Source of the DNA: Candidatus Zhuqueibacterota bacterium
GTDB taxonomy: Bacteria; Zhuqueibacterota; Zhuqueibacteria; Thermofontimicrobiales; Thiofontviventaceae
Reading direction: 5' to 3'
Assembly: GCA_016931935.1 (NCBI GenBank)
Contig: JAFGDW010000082.1
Span: 1 to 64,000, forward strand
Length of the DNA stretch: 64,000 bases
The notes beneath the pieces are model-generated. The model was not told the DNA's origin, made no database searches, and was given only the letters and a program-made list of their open reading frames with translations. A program made the position numbers and the translations under genes. Positions 1 to 8,495 of the stretch are shown piece by piece. Every line of letters begins with the position of its first letter. The first letter of the stretch is position 1.

Positions 1-1
1 A

Positions 2-82
2 ACCACGATCAATTGGGACAATGGAATTACACGATCTTTCCCAATTAATCCTGAAGAATTACATTTTATTTTTACGCAATGA
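2..82 (+). CDS. possible C-terminal end of an upstream gene (partial)
   Basis: Frame 2 is open from the left edge to a TGA at 80-82. It gives about 26 residues of ordinary composition (for example NPEELHFIFTQ at the end). Frame 3 is open for longer but runs into a repeat, so it looks less like protein. No family can be named from so short a tail; this is only a candidate for the end of a gene outside the window. Confidence 0.25.
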   Translation, partial: TTINWDNGITRSFPINPEELHFIFTQ

Positions 83-119
83 CTTAGGCAGTGCGCAAAA
101 ATTTCACGCTATTCTTTCA

Positions 120-155
120 TGCTTCGACTTTGTACTGAGCGAAATCGAAGTGTGA
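120..155. repeat. remnant of the CTTCGACTTCGCTCAG repeat family
   Basis: This short stretch contains CTTCGACT, CTGAGCGAAATCGAAG and flanking bases that fold as an imperfect hairpin. It matches the core of the 133-bp repeats at 11520, 12920 and 21404 but lacks their terminal GGGGCTGTATCAAAAGTC-type ends, so it is a solo arm or a decayed copy. Confidence 0.5.
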
Positions 156-237
156 CTCCAAAACAACATATAAATTTTGTGCACGTCCTTAATGAATACA
201 AATTACTAAACATGACAGTGTTACTTACTTTTCATCC

Positions 238-891
238 GTGATTATTCCAATCTATCAAACTCCTGTTACAGAAATAATGAAAAAATCAAAAAATCAATCA
301 AATTGCTTTCAACCATTTGAATCTGATCTACATGCCCAAGGCGTTCTAAATGTTGCAGGGATTGATGAAGCCGGTCGCGGGCCGCTTGCCGGACCAGTCG
401 TTGCAGCGGCAGTTCTTTTTGCTCCGGGAATTACGATTCATGGCGTGGCTGATTCCAAAACATTATCAGGACGTCAGCGGGAAGCAATATATCCGCAAAT
501 CATGGAGCAAGCTATCGCAGTGGGAATCGGCAGCGTAATTGAAAAAGTCATCGATGAAATCAACATTTTACAAGCCACCTACCGGGCGATGCAACAAGCG
601 TTAATAAATTTAGGGATTAATGTCGATCATGTATTAGTGGATGGCCGGCGGAATCCAATTCTTGATGTTCCACAAACCAGCATTATCAAAGGGGATAGAC
701 TTTGTTTTTCAATTGCAGCCGCTTCGATTATCGCAAAAGTGACGCGTGATCGTGAGATGATTTCGTATGACGATCAGTATCCCCAGTACGGATTTGCTCG
801 GCATAAAGGCTATGGAACTGAATTTCACCGGCAGGCGATCCAAAAATATGGATTGTGTCCGATTCACCGCCGCAGTTTTCATCTAAAATGA
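238..891 (+). CDS. rnhB: ribonuclease HII
   Basis: RNase HII cleaves the RNA strand of RNA-DNA hybrids and initiates removal of single ribonucleotides from DNA in the cytoplasm. The protein shows the family signature GIDEAGRGPLAGPVV (Asp43 and Glu44 as part of the acidic active site), a second acidic motif in LVDGRR, and the late motif AAASIIAKVTRDR. Its length of about 200 residues fits the family. The open frame begins at a GTG (238). An ATG at 277 is equally possible because neither has a clear ribosome binding site and the conserved domain begins only near residue 36. It reads in the same direction as the YraN-family gene downstream, a common neighbour of rnhB. Confidence 0.95.
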   Translation: MIIPIYQTPVTEIMKKSKNQSNCFQPFESDLHAQGVLNVAGIDEAGRGPLAGPVVAAAVLFAPGITIHGVADSKTLSGRQREAIYPQIMEQAIAVGIGSVIEKVIDEINILQATYRAMQQALINLGINVDHVLVDGRRNPILDVPQTSIIKGDRLCFSIAAASIIAKVTRDREMISYDDQYPQYGFARHKGYGTEFHRQAIQKYGLCPIHRRSFHLK

Positions 892-1031
892 TACCGCGAA
901 TTAATGAAATACTTTACGCATTTTAAAGATAAAATATGTATTGATTGATGTGTCAACGATTTTTAAAGCTGTGTTATTTTCAGAAATTAATTGACCTGCA
1001 GAATCAATCGGCGCCGAATGAAAGGAGATTA

Positions 1032-1397
1032 ATGGAAAACAAATCCACCAAAGATATTGGAAATACGGGTGAAGATTTTGCAACACGTTATCTCGAGGAA
1101 AAGGGGTATGAAATTATTAAACGAAATTATCGTGCCGGTCGCGGTGAAATTGATATTATTGTCGCCAAGGATGACACATTGGTGTTTGTCGAAGCAAAAA
1201 CCCAGATGCACGGTGATTTTGGCAACCCAATCGAATGGGTGACTAAAGGAAAGCAACGCCAAATCGGAAAAGTGGCACAGGCATATCTGCTAAGCGCTAA
1301 TCCCCAGTATTTGAATTTCAGATTTGATGTAATTGCCCTGATGTGGGACAAGGGTACATGGAAAGTACAGCATATTGAAAATGCATTTTGGCTGTAA
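1032..1397 (+). CDS. YraN/UPF0102 family endonuclease-like protein
   Basis: This is a small protein of 121 residues with the UPF0102 pattern: an N-terminal GEDFATRYLEEKGYEI segment, then GRGEIDIIV and a VFVEAKTQ strand that resemble a PD-(D/E)XK nuclease core. The biological role is not settled; family members are often next to rnhB, as here. I chose the ATG at 1032 because AGGAG lies at 1023-1027 just upstream. The open frame extends back to 945, but those extra residues do not fit the family. It converges on the membrane protein gene at 1462, with only about 65 bases between them and no clear terminator hairpin. Confidence 0.85.
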   Translation: MENKSTKDIGNTGEDFATRYLEEKGYEIIKRNYRAGRGEIDIIVAKDDTLVFVEAKTQMHGDFGNPIEWVTKGKQRQIGKVAQAYLLSANPQYLNFRFDVIALMWDKGTWKVQHIENAFWL

Positions 1398-1461
1398 TGT
1401 TTGTTTTCGTCTTTGTATTACAATTTGTATTACAATCAAACTTCTGCACACTCCGCCCCTA

Positions 1462-2340
1462 TCATCTAATTGCGAACTGATACTGCACACGAAACATTAA
1501 ATCCAAATCCTTGTCAGCAATATCGATCGGCTTTTTTTCTGCCGGAATTTTTTGTATCGTCGGCAAATCCGCTGGTATGGATGCATTGGCATCGATCACC
1601 CCATAAATCCACAGGGCTAACGCTGCGCACAAGGAAACATAATGGATCTGATGTGTTCTGGTAATTGAATCCGCGAATCGTTCTTGTTCGGCAACCGATT
1701 GCGCCCGATTAAATTGATTCATAGCACGGTTGTTCAAAATTGCCATAACGAGCGCTGTCGTTGTCAGCCCGACTTCGGCAGTCATTAACGTAAATCCTTT
1801 ACGCGGCTGATTCAGGTACATCTGTCCCCATCCCGGTACTAACACCGATCGCAATACGGCTGCACCGATTGATTTTCCTGATTCGGAAAACACAATATTA
1901 TCAGCAAACAGTTGCTTGCCCGTTTTCGCATCATTAATAAAAATATGGACGACGCCATTATCAAAAACAACGCCATCAAGAATGGCATTTGCTCCCAGAT
2001 CGCGAGCTACAGCCAGGTAGTCTTTGCTATGTACGACCTGTTTTTCAAGCATATTTTTTATGGATGCATTAAACATATCAACATCAAGAACTTCACAATA
2101 TCCCAATTCAGCTAACGCTGCGTGTAATTTGCGAGTTACCAGTTGCGCAATTTCAAACTGCTGTTGTTGAAAACCAAGTACTTTAAAATGTTTTATAGCT
2201 AGAGTTGTGTATCCACGCTTGCGTAAAAAACGTTGCTGCATTTTGACAACAGTTGCTTGAATTTCCGATGCCGGATCACCGGCGAAACACGCACAATTTA
2301 TGACCAGCACAATTGCTATTACCCGTAACCAAAACTTCAT
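1462..2340 (-). CDS. exported/membrane protein with DUF5683-like C-terminal region
   Basis: The protein has about 292 residues. From the ATG at 2340 it begins with a signal peptide (MKFWLRVIAIVLVINCACFA); GGTGATAATC upstream supports this start over the ATG at 2385. Residues of roughly 25-150 resemble the periplasmic FlgO/CsgG-like fold that handles envelope assembly (a weak match by eye). The second half has the motif SVLVPGWGQMYLNQPRKGF, typical of DUF5683/TM2-like small membrane proteins, followed by a hydrophobic segment and another near NYHYVSLCAALALWIYGVID-like sequence. The function is unknown. It stands alone and points away from the peptidase gene at 3105. Confidence 0.6.
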   Translation of the reverse strand: MKFWLRVIAIVLVINCACFAGDPASEIQATVVKMQQRFLRKRGYTTLAIKHFKVLGFQQQQFEIAQLVTRKLHAALAELGYCEVLDVDMFNASIKNMLEKQVVHSKDYLAVARDLGANAILDGVVFDNGVVHIFINDAKTGKQLFADNIVFSESGKSIGAAVLRSVLVPGWGQMYLNQPRKGFTLMTAEVGLTTTALVMAILNNRAMNQFNRAQSVAEQERFADSITRTHQIHYVSLCAALALWIYGVIDANASIPADLPTIQKIPAEKKPIDIADKDLDLMFRVQYQFAIR

Positions 2341-2385
2341 GATTATCACCATTTTTTTATTATTTACTATAACTATCGGCTTCAC

Positions 2386-3104
2386 AGAAACATAAATAAT
2401 TATTCATGTAAAAAATTATAGTAACAAATTCATGATTCTGTTGATTGTGTCTGGTTACCCTTGCGAAGGTTTTGGGTAACACAATATGTTGACTAACAAC
2501 AAGGTTATAAATCAAGATATTGATATCTTATTATTTCCACAACCTTTGCAAGGGTGGTTTAGCAACAGAATCATTAATAGCAAAAATTTTTTCCGGTTTT
2601 ATCCGGTTGATGTTCAACCATGAGGCATGCGTGTTGCCACTAAAATGTATCAGCAGACAAATCATGAAAAAATTAATCCCATTCTTTCAGAAAAAATTAT
2701 TGGATTCGTTGTGTATTTTTTATATATTTATCGAACAATGGTGTCAAATGAATATTCCTTTCAATATTTAAGTTCCGATTGTTCGTTAACTGATTCAAAA
2801 AAAAGAATCCGGTAAATATATTTGTATTTCTGCCGTTATTTTTAATAAGGAGAACCAATCCCACGCAATATCGATTAAAATACCGTTTGAACTCACAAAA
2901 ATTAGTTCGGGTGGACTTTAACGGAACTTTATGTGCTGGAAAGTTGTGTATTTATATCGCACCATTCGGATCGTTCACTGTTAATGGTCCGAGACCGGAA
3001 TTAGTATAACAATTCAACATGGACTGTACGCTTTCAATTGTCGTTTAATAATTTCGGGACAGGTAATTTTTTTTATCACGTAATTAACACGGATGTAAAC
3101 AAAC
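2386..3104. other. 719-bp intergenic region
   Basis: This is the divergent gap between the DUF5683-like gene (minus) and the S55 peptidase gene (plus). It contains the inverted-repeat element at 2432-2574. Two overlapping open frames in 2520-2815 have unlikely composition and no ribosome binding site. Around 2850 there is an isolated AAGGAGAA with no start codon behind it, perhaps a gene remnant. I see no RNA gene. Confidence 0.5.
2432..2574. repeat. 143-bp terminal-inverted-repeat element (MITE-like)
   Basis: The outer arms ATGATTCTGTTG (2432-2443) and CAACAGAATCAT (2563-2574) are exact inverted repeats. The inner arms ACCCTTGCGAAGGTT (2457-2471) and AACCTTTGCAAGGGT (2541-2555) match in 14 of 15 positions. 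Only one copy is in the window, and it encodes nothing. This is the layout of a miniature non-autonomous element. Confidence 0.6.
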
Positions 3105-4943
3105 ATGAAGAAATTTGGAACTCGTTTTATCGTTACAATATGTGCGATCATTTTCGCCCTTCCGGTTTTTGCTGATGTCAGCATCATGTCGTTATCTGAT
3201 ATTAAACCCGGCATGCGAGGCGTCGGAAAAACAATTTTTGCGGGGAGTAATATCGACGAATTTGAAATTGAAGTGCTGGACATCATCAAAAATTTTGCTC
3301 CACAACATGATGTCATCATGGTACAGTTACTTGGGAAAAATGTTGAACACACCGGCGTCGTCAGCGGCATGAGTGGCAGTCCGATTTATATTGATGGCAA
3401 ACTTATCGGTGCGCTTGCTTATTCGTTTGGGCAATTCCTGAAAGACCCCATTGCCGGTATTACACCGATTGAATCGATGATGGCGATTCCATCCAAAGAA
3501 GCTGTACGGGATAAGGAACAACCATCACTATCCTTTTCGGCAAGTACTCTGCTCAACACGCTGTCATCATCAACCCCGGATGAGTTTTTGTCTTATTGGA
3601 CTCAGCAACAGACGTCGGCTACAACAGTTTTCTCGGACATTCGACCAATCACGATGCCATTGATGTGTTCCGGCATTTCTCTTTCGGTGCTTAATCGATT
3701 TACCCCCTACTTTCAATCCATGGGACTGCAACCAATTTTAGGTGGTTCCGGAGGATCGGCTACGAACAAATCTGTACAACCATTCCAACCCGGAGATGCA
3801 ATTGCCGGTGTTTTAGTCGCCGGTGATATTTCCGTTGCATCAACCGGAACAGTCACGTACGTAAATGGCAACCAGGTACTGGGTTTTGGTCATCCGTTTT
3901 TCAATAAAGGCCCGGTTAACATTCCAATGGCACAGGCCAATGTCTTAACGACACTATCGAGCTATATGCATTCCAATAAATTCGCCACCACTGGAGAAAT
4001 CGTCGGAAATATCCGACAGGATCGGATGCCGGGGATCATGGGTATTATTGGTGGCAAAGCGCCAATCATTCCCGTAACAATTACTTACACATCACCTATT
4101 AATGAAAAACAAACATATCACTATGAAATTGCCGCCGATCAATCATTAAGCGCAACGACGCCTGTGTATTTCTGGCTAACCGTATTGACAACACTGGAAA
4201 CTGCCAGACTGGCAAACGGCGATTACAGTATGCGATTAAACGGTCGAATTGCCATTAAAAATCATGAGGATGTTGTTATCAACGATCTGTATACCGGCTC
4301 CAGTTTTAATGAATCACCAGGTGGTGGGCAGGATATCATGCAAGCAGCGTACGATATTGTTATGCGATTAATTCCGCTGTTGGCAAACGAATGGGAATAT
4401 CCTGAAATAGAAAAGATTGATTTACAATTCGCTGCTGAACCCGTTAAACGTAGTGTACAAATTGAACGGGTGTGGTTCAGTAAGGATGAAGTTTTGCCAG
4501 GTGATTCGTTAACAGTCCATATTTACCTTCGCGCTTATCAAAATAAAGCGATTCATATCGCGCGTCAAATAGTAATTCCAGCCAATACGACAGCAAAACG
4601 ACTTATCTGTACTGTTGGCAGCGCGGAATACTTACTCATGTGGGATAAACGGTTCGCACCGGCACGATTCAGACCGACCAATTTTGATAATCTTGTTTCA
4701 ATTCTCAATAATCTTCGCCAAAATAACAATCTGTATATACAATTAAAAGCGATTGAAGACGGCGCGCTAATCGGGGGACAGGAATTGCCTAATTTGCCGC
4801 CAACGGTAATGACAATACTTTCCGAAAAGAAGAATTCCGATACACATGACAAACTACGGGAATCGTTATTAGTGGAGAAAGTAATTCCCACGGATTATGG
4901 TGTATTTGGTGGAAAATCAATTTCAATGAAAATGAAAAAATAA
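3105..4943 (+). CDS. SpoIVB-type S55 family peptidase, exported
   Basis: A protein of 612 residues with a cleavable signal peptide (residues 1-23, ending VFA). The peptidase S55 domain follows, beginning SLSDIKPGMRGVGKTIF and containing SGMSGSPIYIDG, where Ser90 is the expected nucleophile, and the conserved GFGHPFFNKGPVNIPMA block further on. In Bacillus the family member SpoIVB cleaves a signalling partner; in FCB-type bacteria these longer exported versions have no known substrate. The C-terminal half (about residue 380 onward) looks like beta-sandwich sequence. The propeller-protein gene starts 13 bases after the stop, so the two are probably co-transcribed and may act together in the periplasm. 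The assignment to S55 is firm; the role is unknown. Confidence 0.85.
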   Translation: MKKFGTRFIVTICAIIFALPVFADVSIMSLSDIKPGMRGVGKTIFAGSNIDEFEIEVLDIIKNFAPQHDVIMVQLLGKNVEHTGVVSGMSGSPIYIDGKLIGALAYSFGQFLKDPIAGITPIESMMAIPSKEAVRDKEQPSLSFSASTLLNTLSSSTPDEFLSYWTQQQTSATTVFSDIRPITMPLMCSGISLSVLNRFTPYFQSMGLQPILGGSGGSATNKSVQPFQPGDAIAGVLVAGDISVASTGTVTYVNGNQVLGFGHPFFNKGPVNIPMAQANVLTTLSSYMHSNKFATTGEIVGNIRQDRMPGIMGIIGGKAPIIPVTITYTSPINEKQTYHYEIAADQSLSATTPVYFWLTVLTTLETARLANGDYSMRLNGRIAIKNHEDVVINDLYTGSSFNESPGGGQDIMQAAYDIVMRLIPLLANEWEYPEIEKIDLQFAAEPVKRSVQIERVWFSKDEVLPGDSLTVHIYLRAYQNKAIHIARQIVIPANTTAKRLICTVGSAEYLLMWDKRFAPARFRPTNFDNLVSILNNLRQNNNLYIQLKAIEDGALIGGQELPNLPPTVMTILSEKKNSDTHDKLRESLLVEKVIPTDYGVFGGKSISMKMKK

Positions 4944-4956
4944 TCGGAGTAACTGA

Positions 4957-7149
4957 ATGAAAATATTTTCGTGGATACTTGTCTTGTGTGTCGTATGGAC
5001 GAATTACACATTTGCATCAACACCTAAATTTCGGACTTATACAACAATCGCTGATTTTGAACGCGGTGAATTGAAAGGCGTTTCTCTCACATCGTCGGGA
5101 GAAATTCAATTAGCACCAGCACTAAAAAAACTTCATGAGTCAACCGAACCGGCTATTTGGGATGTCGTTGTGAATAGCAAAGGGATAATTTATTTTCCTG
5201 TGGGCAATGAAGGCAAAATTTTCCAGATAGATAATTCAGGAAAAGCAAAAGAACTGTGCCAACTGGATGAAGTGGAAGTGTACTGTCTGGCACTGGATTC
5301 GCAAAACCGCCTGTATGCGGGAAGTTCTCCGGACGGAAAAGTGTACCAAATCGATGCTACCGGAAAAGCAACCATGTTTTTCGATCCATCCGATCGCTAC
5401 ATTTGGGATATTTTGTTTGACGCGCAAAACAATATGTACGTTGCTACCGGCGACAGTGGCAATATTTACAAAATCACGCCCGATAAAAAGACATCAATCT
5501 TTTATAAAAGTGATGAACAACACATCCGTTGCCTGGCCTGGGATAACCAACATCAATTACTCGCCGGCAGTTATGGAAATGGTTACGTGTATCGCATTTC
5601 CAAATCGGGCGAAGGATTTGTAATCTACGACTCCAATTTGAAGGAGATTCATCATATCGAAGTGACGAAGGATGGTACAATTTACGCCGGTGCACTGGGC
5701 AAAGATTTTGCCGGCCCGGCGCAGCCTGTCATCCAAAAGAAAGCAGCGCCAGCTCAGCAACAAAACAATGATAACGATGAAGGCAATAATGGCGGCGACG
5801 AATTGATTATCGGCGAAATTCAGATCGAGGTGCCACGCGCTCAGCCTAGTGGCGCTGCCGTTAGTGAAAGTGCAATTTTAAAAATTTCTCCAAACGGAAG
5901 TGTGAAAAATGTATGGGATTCGTTCAATGAACACGTGCAATCTTTCGTCTTAAGCAAGAACCAGTATCTGATAGTCGGAACCGGCAACGAAGCAAAATTA
6001 GTACTCATTAATGCCGCTGAGGAAAAGACAATTCTTCACGATCTTGAAGAATCTCAAATTAGCGCGCTGGCGTTTAATCCTCAAAATCAACTGATTATTG
6101 CCACTGCCAATATGGGCAATCTGTATTCCCTGCAATCAAATTACCAGAAATCGGGAGAATATATTTCCGAGGTATTTGATAGCTATATGCCAACCAGGTG
6201 GGGTTCGATTTCATGGAAGCAGGATGTTTCGACCGGCGGGGCTGTTCAGCTTTATACGCGTTCCGGTAATACCGAAACACCCAACAGCACATGGTCAGCG
6301 TGGTCGGCTGCTTATACCAATCCTGATGCGGAAAATATCCTCAGTCCGGACGCTCGTTTTATTCAATGGAAAGCCATGTTAAAAAATGGTGGCCAAAAGA
6401 CGCCCCAGTTAAAAGAAGTCACTGTTGCATATTTGTCTAACAATATCCCTCCGGATATCATTTACTTCACTATATATCCGGCTGGCGATTATTATCAGGG
6501 TGCGGATCAAAACATTTCACTCGATGATGCAAATCAGAATAATGACGACAACAGTGCGTCGAATGCTCGGCGCAACAAGTCATATCTCGGTCGGAAATCA
6601 TTTCGGCAGGGCTATCAATCGATTAGTTGGGATATTGACGATCAGAATGGCGATCAGCTTACACATAACATCTATTATCGATGTGAAGATGAAAGTAACT
6701 GGAAGAAATTGGCATCCAATTGGTATACAACCGCTTTTTCATGGGATACGCAACGATTTCCCGATGGCGTTTATTTCCTGAAACTGGTTGCTACGGATTC
6801 CCTATCCAACCCAGCGTCAATTGCAGCCTCTTCAGAAAAAATTAGTGATTCATTTATAATCGATAATAGTGGTCCCGTCATTCAATTTTCCAAACCCACT
6901 GTACGTAGTAAATCCGTCCAAATAAAATTTACGGTGCAGGATGCGTACACTCCCCTGCTGGATGCTTCCTATGCATATAATGGACAGGAATGGAAACCAA
7001 TTTTTCCCGATGATGGCATCAGCGATTCCAGACAAGAGCATTTTACGATCGACCTGGACATTTCTTCAAACGGAAATCAGACACTTGTCATCAAAGCAAC
7101 GGATCAACTGAAAAATATTGGATTTAATCAAATACGATTTGAGGATTAA
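4957..7149 (+). CDS. exported beta-propeller protein
   Basis: A protein of 730 residues with a signal peptide (residues 1-20, ending TFAS). Repeated units such as IYFPVGNEGKIFQIDNSGKA, RLYAGSSPDGKVYQIDATGKA and MYVATGDSGNIYKITPDKK mark a six- or seven-bladed NHL/SMP-30-like propeller in the first 370 residues. A Gln/Asn/Asp-rich linker interrupts it near 260-290. The C-terminal 330 residues are Ig/Fn3-like (INDQNGDQLTHNIYYR-type sequence). It probably binds a periplasmic or surface ligand. CGGAG lies 8 bases before the ATG. It is the middle gene of a three-gene run with the S55 peptidase and the NrnA-like gene, which starts 2 bases after this stop. Confidence 0.7.
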   Translation: MKIFSWILVLCVVWTNYTFASTPKFRTYTTIADFERGELKGVSLTSSGEIQLAPALKKLHESTEPAIWDVVVNSKGIIYFPVGNEGKIFQIDNSGKAKELCQLDEVEVYCLALDSQNRLYAGSSPDGKVYQIDATGKATMFFDPSDRYIWDILFDAQNNMYVATGDSGNIYKITPDKKTSIFYKSDEQHIRCLAWDNQHQLLAGSYGNGYVYRISKSGEGFVIYDSNLKEIHHIEVTKDGTIYAGALGKDFAGPAQPVIQKKAAPAQQQNNDNDEGNNGGDELIIGEIQIEVPRAQPSGAAVSESAILKISPNGSVKNVWDSFNEHVQSFVLSKNQYLIVGTGNEAKLVLINAAEEKTILHDLEESQISALAFNPQNQLIIATANMGNLYSLQSNYQKSGEYISEVFDSYMPTRWGSISWKQDVSTGGAVQLYTRSGNTETPNSTWSAWSAAYTNPDAENILSPDARFIQWKAMLKNGGQKTPQLKEVTVAYLSNNIPPDIIYFTIYPAGDYYQGADQNISLDDANQNNDDNSASNARRNKSYLGRKSFRQGYQSISWDIDDQNGDQLTHNIYYRCEDESNWKKLASNWYTTAFSWDTQRFPDGVYFLKLVATDSLSNPASIAASSEKISDSFIIDNSGPVIQFSKPTVRSKSVQIKFTVQDAYTPLLDASYAYNGQEWKPIFPDDGISDSRQEHFTIDLDISSNGNQTLVIKATDQLKNIGFNQIRFED

Positions 7150-7151
7150 AT

Positions 7152-8147
7152 ATGATCGATCAGGCGCGCTGGGATGAAATTAAACAGGTCATTGACAAAA
7201 ATAAAATATTCATTTTAACCACGCATATCAATCCGGATGGTGATGCGCTCGGCTCGGAAATTGCCATGGCCGGCTATCTTCAACAACGTGGTAAAACGGT
7301 TTACATTGTCAATAATTCGCCAACTCAAAATAATTACTCATTTCTCGATCCCCGGAATCATATTATCATTTTTGATGCCGATACACATGCGCCTCTCATT
7401 CGGCAGGCTGATGTTTTCATTGTTGTTGATATCAGCGATTGGGACAGACTGAAAGAGCTTGGCAAACAAATACAGGCATCATTGGCAACAACGATCTGTA
7501 TTGACCATCACCATATTACCGAGCCATTTGCGTCAATTGATATAATCCGGGAACAAGCATCATCTACCGGGGAATTGATTTATGAATTTCTGAATTATGT
7601 GAACTGTGAATTCACCCCGGAAATTTGTCAGGCATTGTATACCTGTATTCTCACGGATACAGGTTCCTTCCGTTTTTCCAATACCACAGCACTCACTCAT
7701 GCAATTGCGGCTGACCTGATGGAACGCGGCGTAAATGCTCGTTCAATTTATCAATGGGTTTATGAACGCAATTCGCCGACAAAAATTGCCCTAATGGGAC
7801 GCGCCATTACTGATTTCCATTATGAATGCAATAGGAAACTTGTCTGGTTCGTTTTGTCCCGGCAAATGTTCAAAGAAACCAATGCACATCAATGGGATAC
7901 GGAAGGCCTTCCCGAACTGCCACGCACAATTGATGGTGTTGAAGTCAGTCTGATGTTTACTGAACTGCGCGATGGTAAAGTAAAAATAAGCTTGCGCTCA
8001 AGCGGAAAAATCGTGATTGGCGATATTGCAATTAAACTTGGGGGCGGCGGACACAATTTTGCCGCCGGCGCTTTATTGAACCAAACACTCGATGAGGCAA
8101 TTCCGTTTGTCCTGGATGAAGTAAAGCGCGTAATTGATGGGAAATGA
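7152..8147 (+). CDS. nrnA: DHH family phosphoesterase, NrnA-like (nanoRNase/pAp phosphatase)
   Basis: The 331-residue cytoplasmic enzyme has the DHH motifs in order: HINPDGDALGSE (about residues 25-36), VVDISD, and IDHHHIT near residue 118. It ends in a DHHA1 domain with GGGGHNFAAGA. NrnA enzymes degrade 2-5 nucleotide RNA fragments and dephosphorylate 3'-phosphoadenosine 5'-phosphate. Length and domain order match NrnA. GAGG lies 7-8 bases before the ATG, which is 2 bases past the stop of the propeller gene, so it is part of the same transcript although functionally unrelated. Substrate preference cannot be read from sequence. Confidence 0.88.
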   Translation: MIDQARWDEIKQVIDKNKIFILTTHINPDGDALGSEIAMAGYLQQRGKTVYIVNNSPTQNNYSFLDPRNHIIIFDADTHAPLIRQADVFIVVDISDWDRLKELGKQIQASLATTICIDHHHITEPFASIDIIREQASSTGELIYEFLNYVNCEFTPEICQALYTCILTDTGSFRFSNTTALTHAIAADLMERGVNARSIYQWVYERNSPTKIALMGRAITDFHYECNRKLVWFVLSRQMFKETNAHQWDTEGLPELPRTIDGVEVSLMFTELRDGKVKISLRSSGKIVIGDIAIKLGGGGHNFAAGALLNQTLDEAIPFVLDEVKRVIDGK

Positions 8148-8495
8148 TGTAATTGCTTGTATCGATCGATTGAATAATCTTAATCAAGTCATCATTATTT
8201 TTATATCGTATATTGACCATCCAAACCAGCCTCATTAACGAAATCTTGTTGTGGCTGTTCGCTCCTGCTACTAATGCACTGGTATATTACATCAGGGTGT
8301 GATGAATTTTATTTCAGCTAATATGTCCCGCGCTGACAACTTGAAACTTCCATCCTGTTGATTCATCTAATTCTTACAATCCCGTTATTATTACTTGCAT
8401 TTAACGAAAAATATTTGTACAATTATGGCTATTATTTTTAGAAATACGACGATAATGTTACGGGAAAAACATACGCTCTAACGACGAGGTTATTT
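8148..8495. other. 348-bp intergenic region upstream of gpmI
   Basis: This gap separates the NrnA-like gene from gpmI. Near its right end is the sigma70-type promoter listed at 8395-8423. The rest is AT-rich with no open frame, hairpin terminator or RNA gene that I can support. Confidence 0.5.
8395..8423 (+). promoter_or_regulatory. sigma70-type promoter of gpmI
   Basis: TTGCAT (8395-8400) and TACAAT (8418-8423) are separated by exactly 17 bases. Transcription would begin near 8430, about 65 bases before the gpmI ATG. This is pattern recognition only. Confidence 0.5.

Noticed and set aside
2520-2815. two overlapping plus-strand open frames of 62-83 codons
   Set aside because: One begins inside an inverted-repeat element, neither has a ribosome binding site, and the sequences look like random AT-rich translation.
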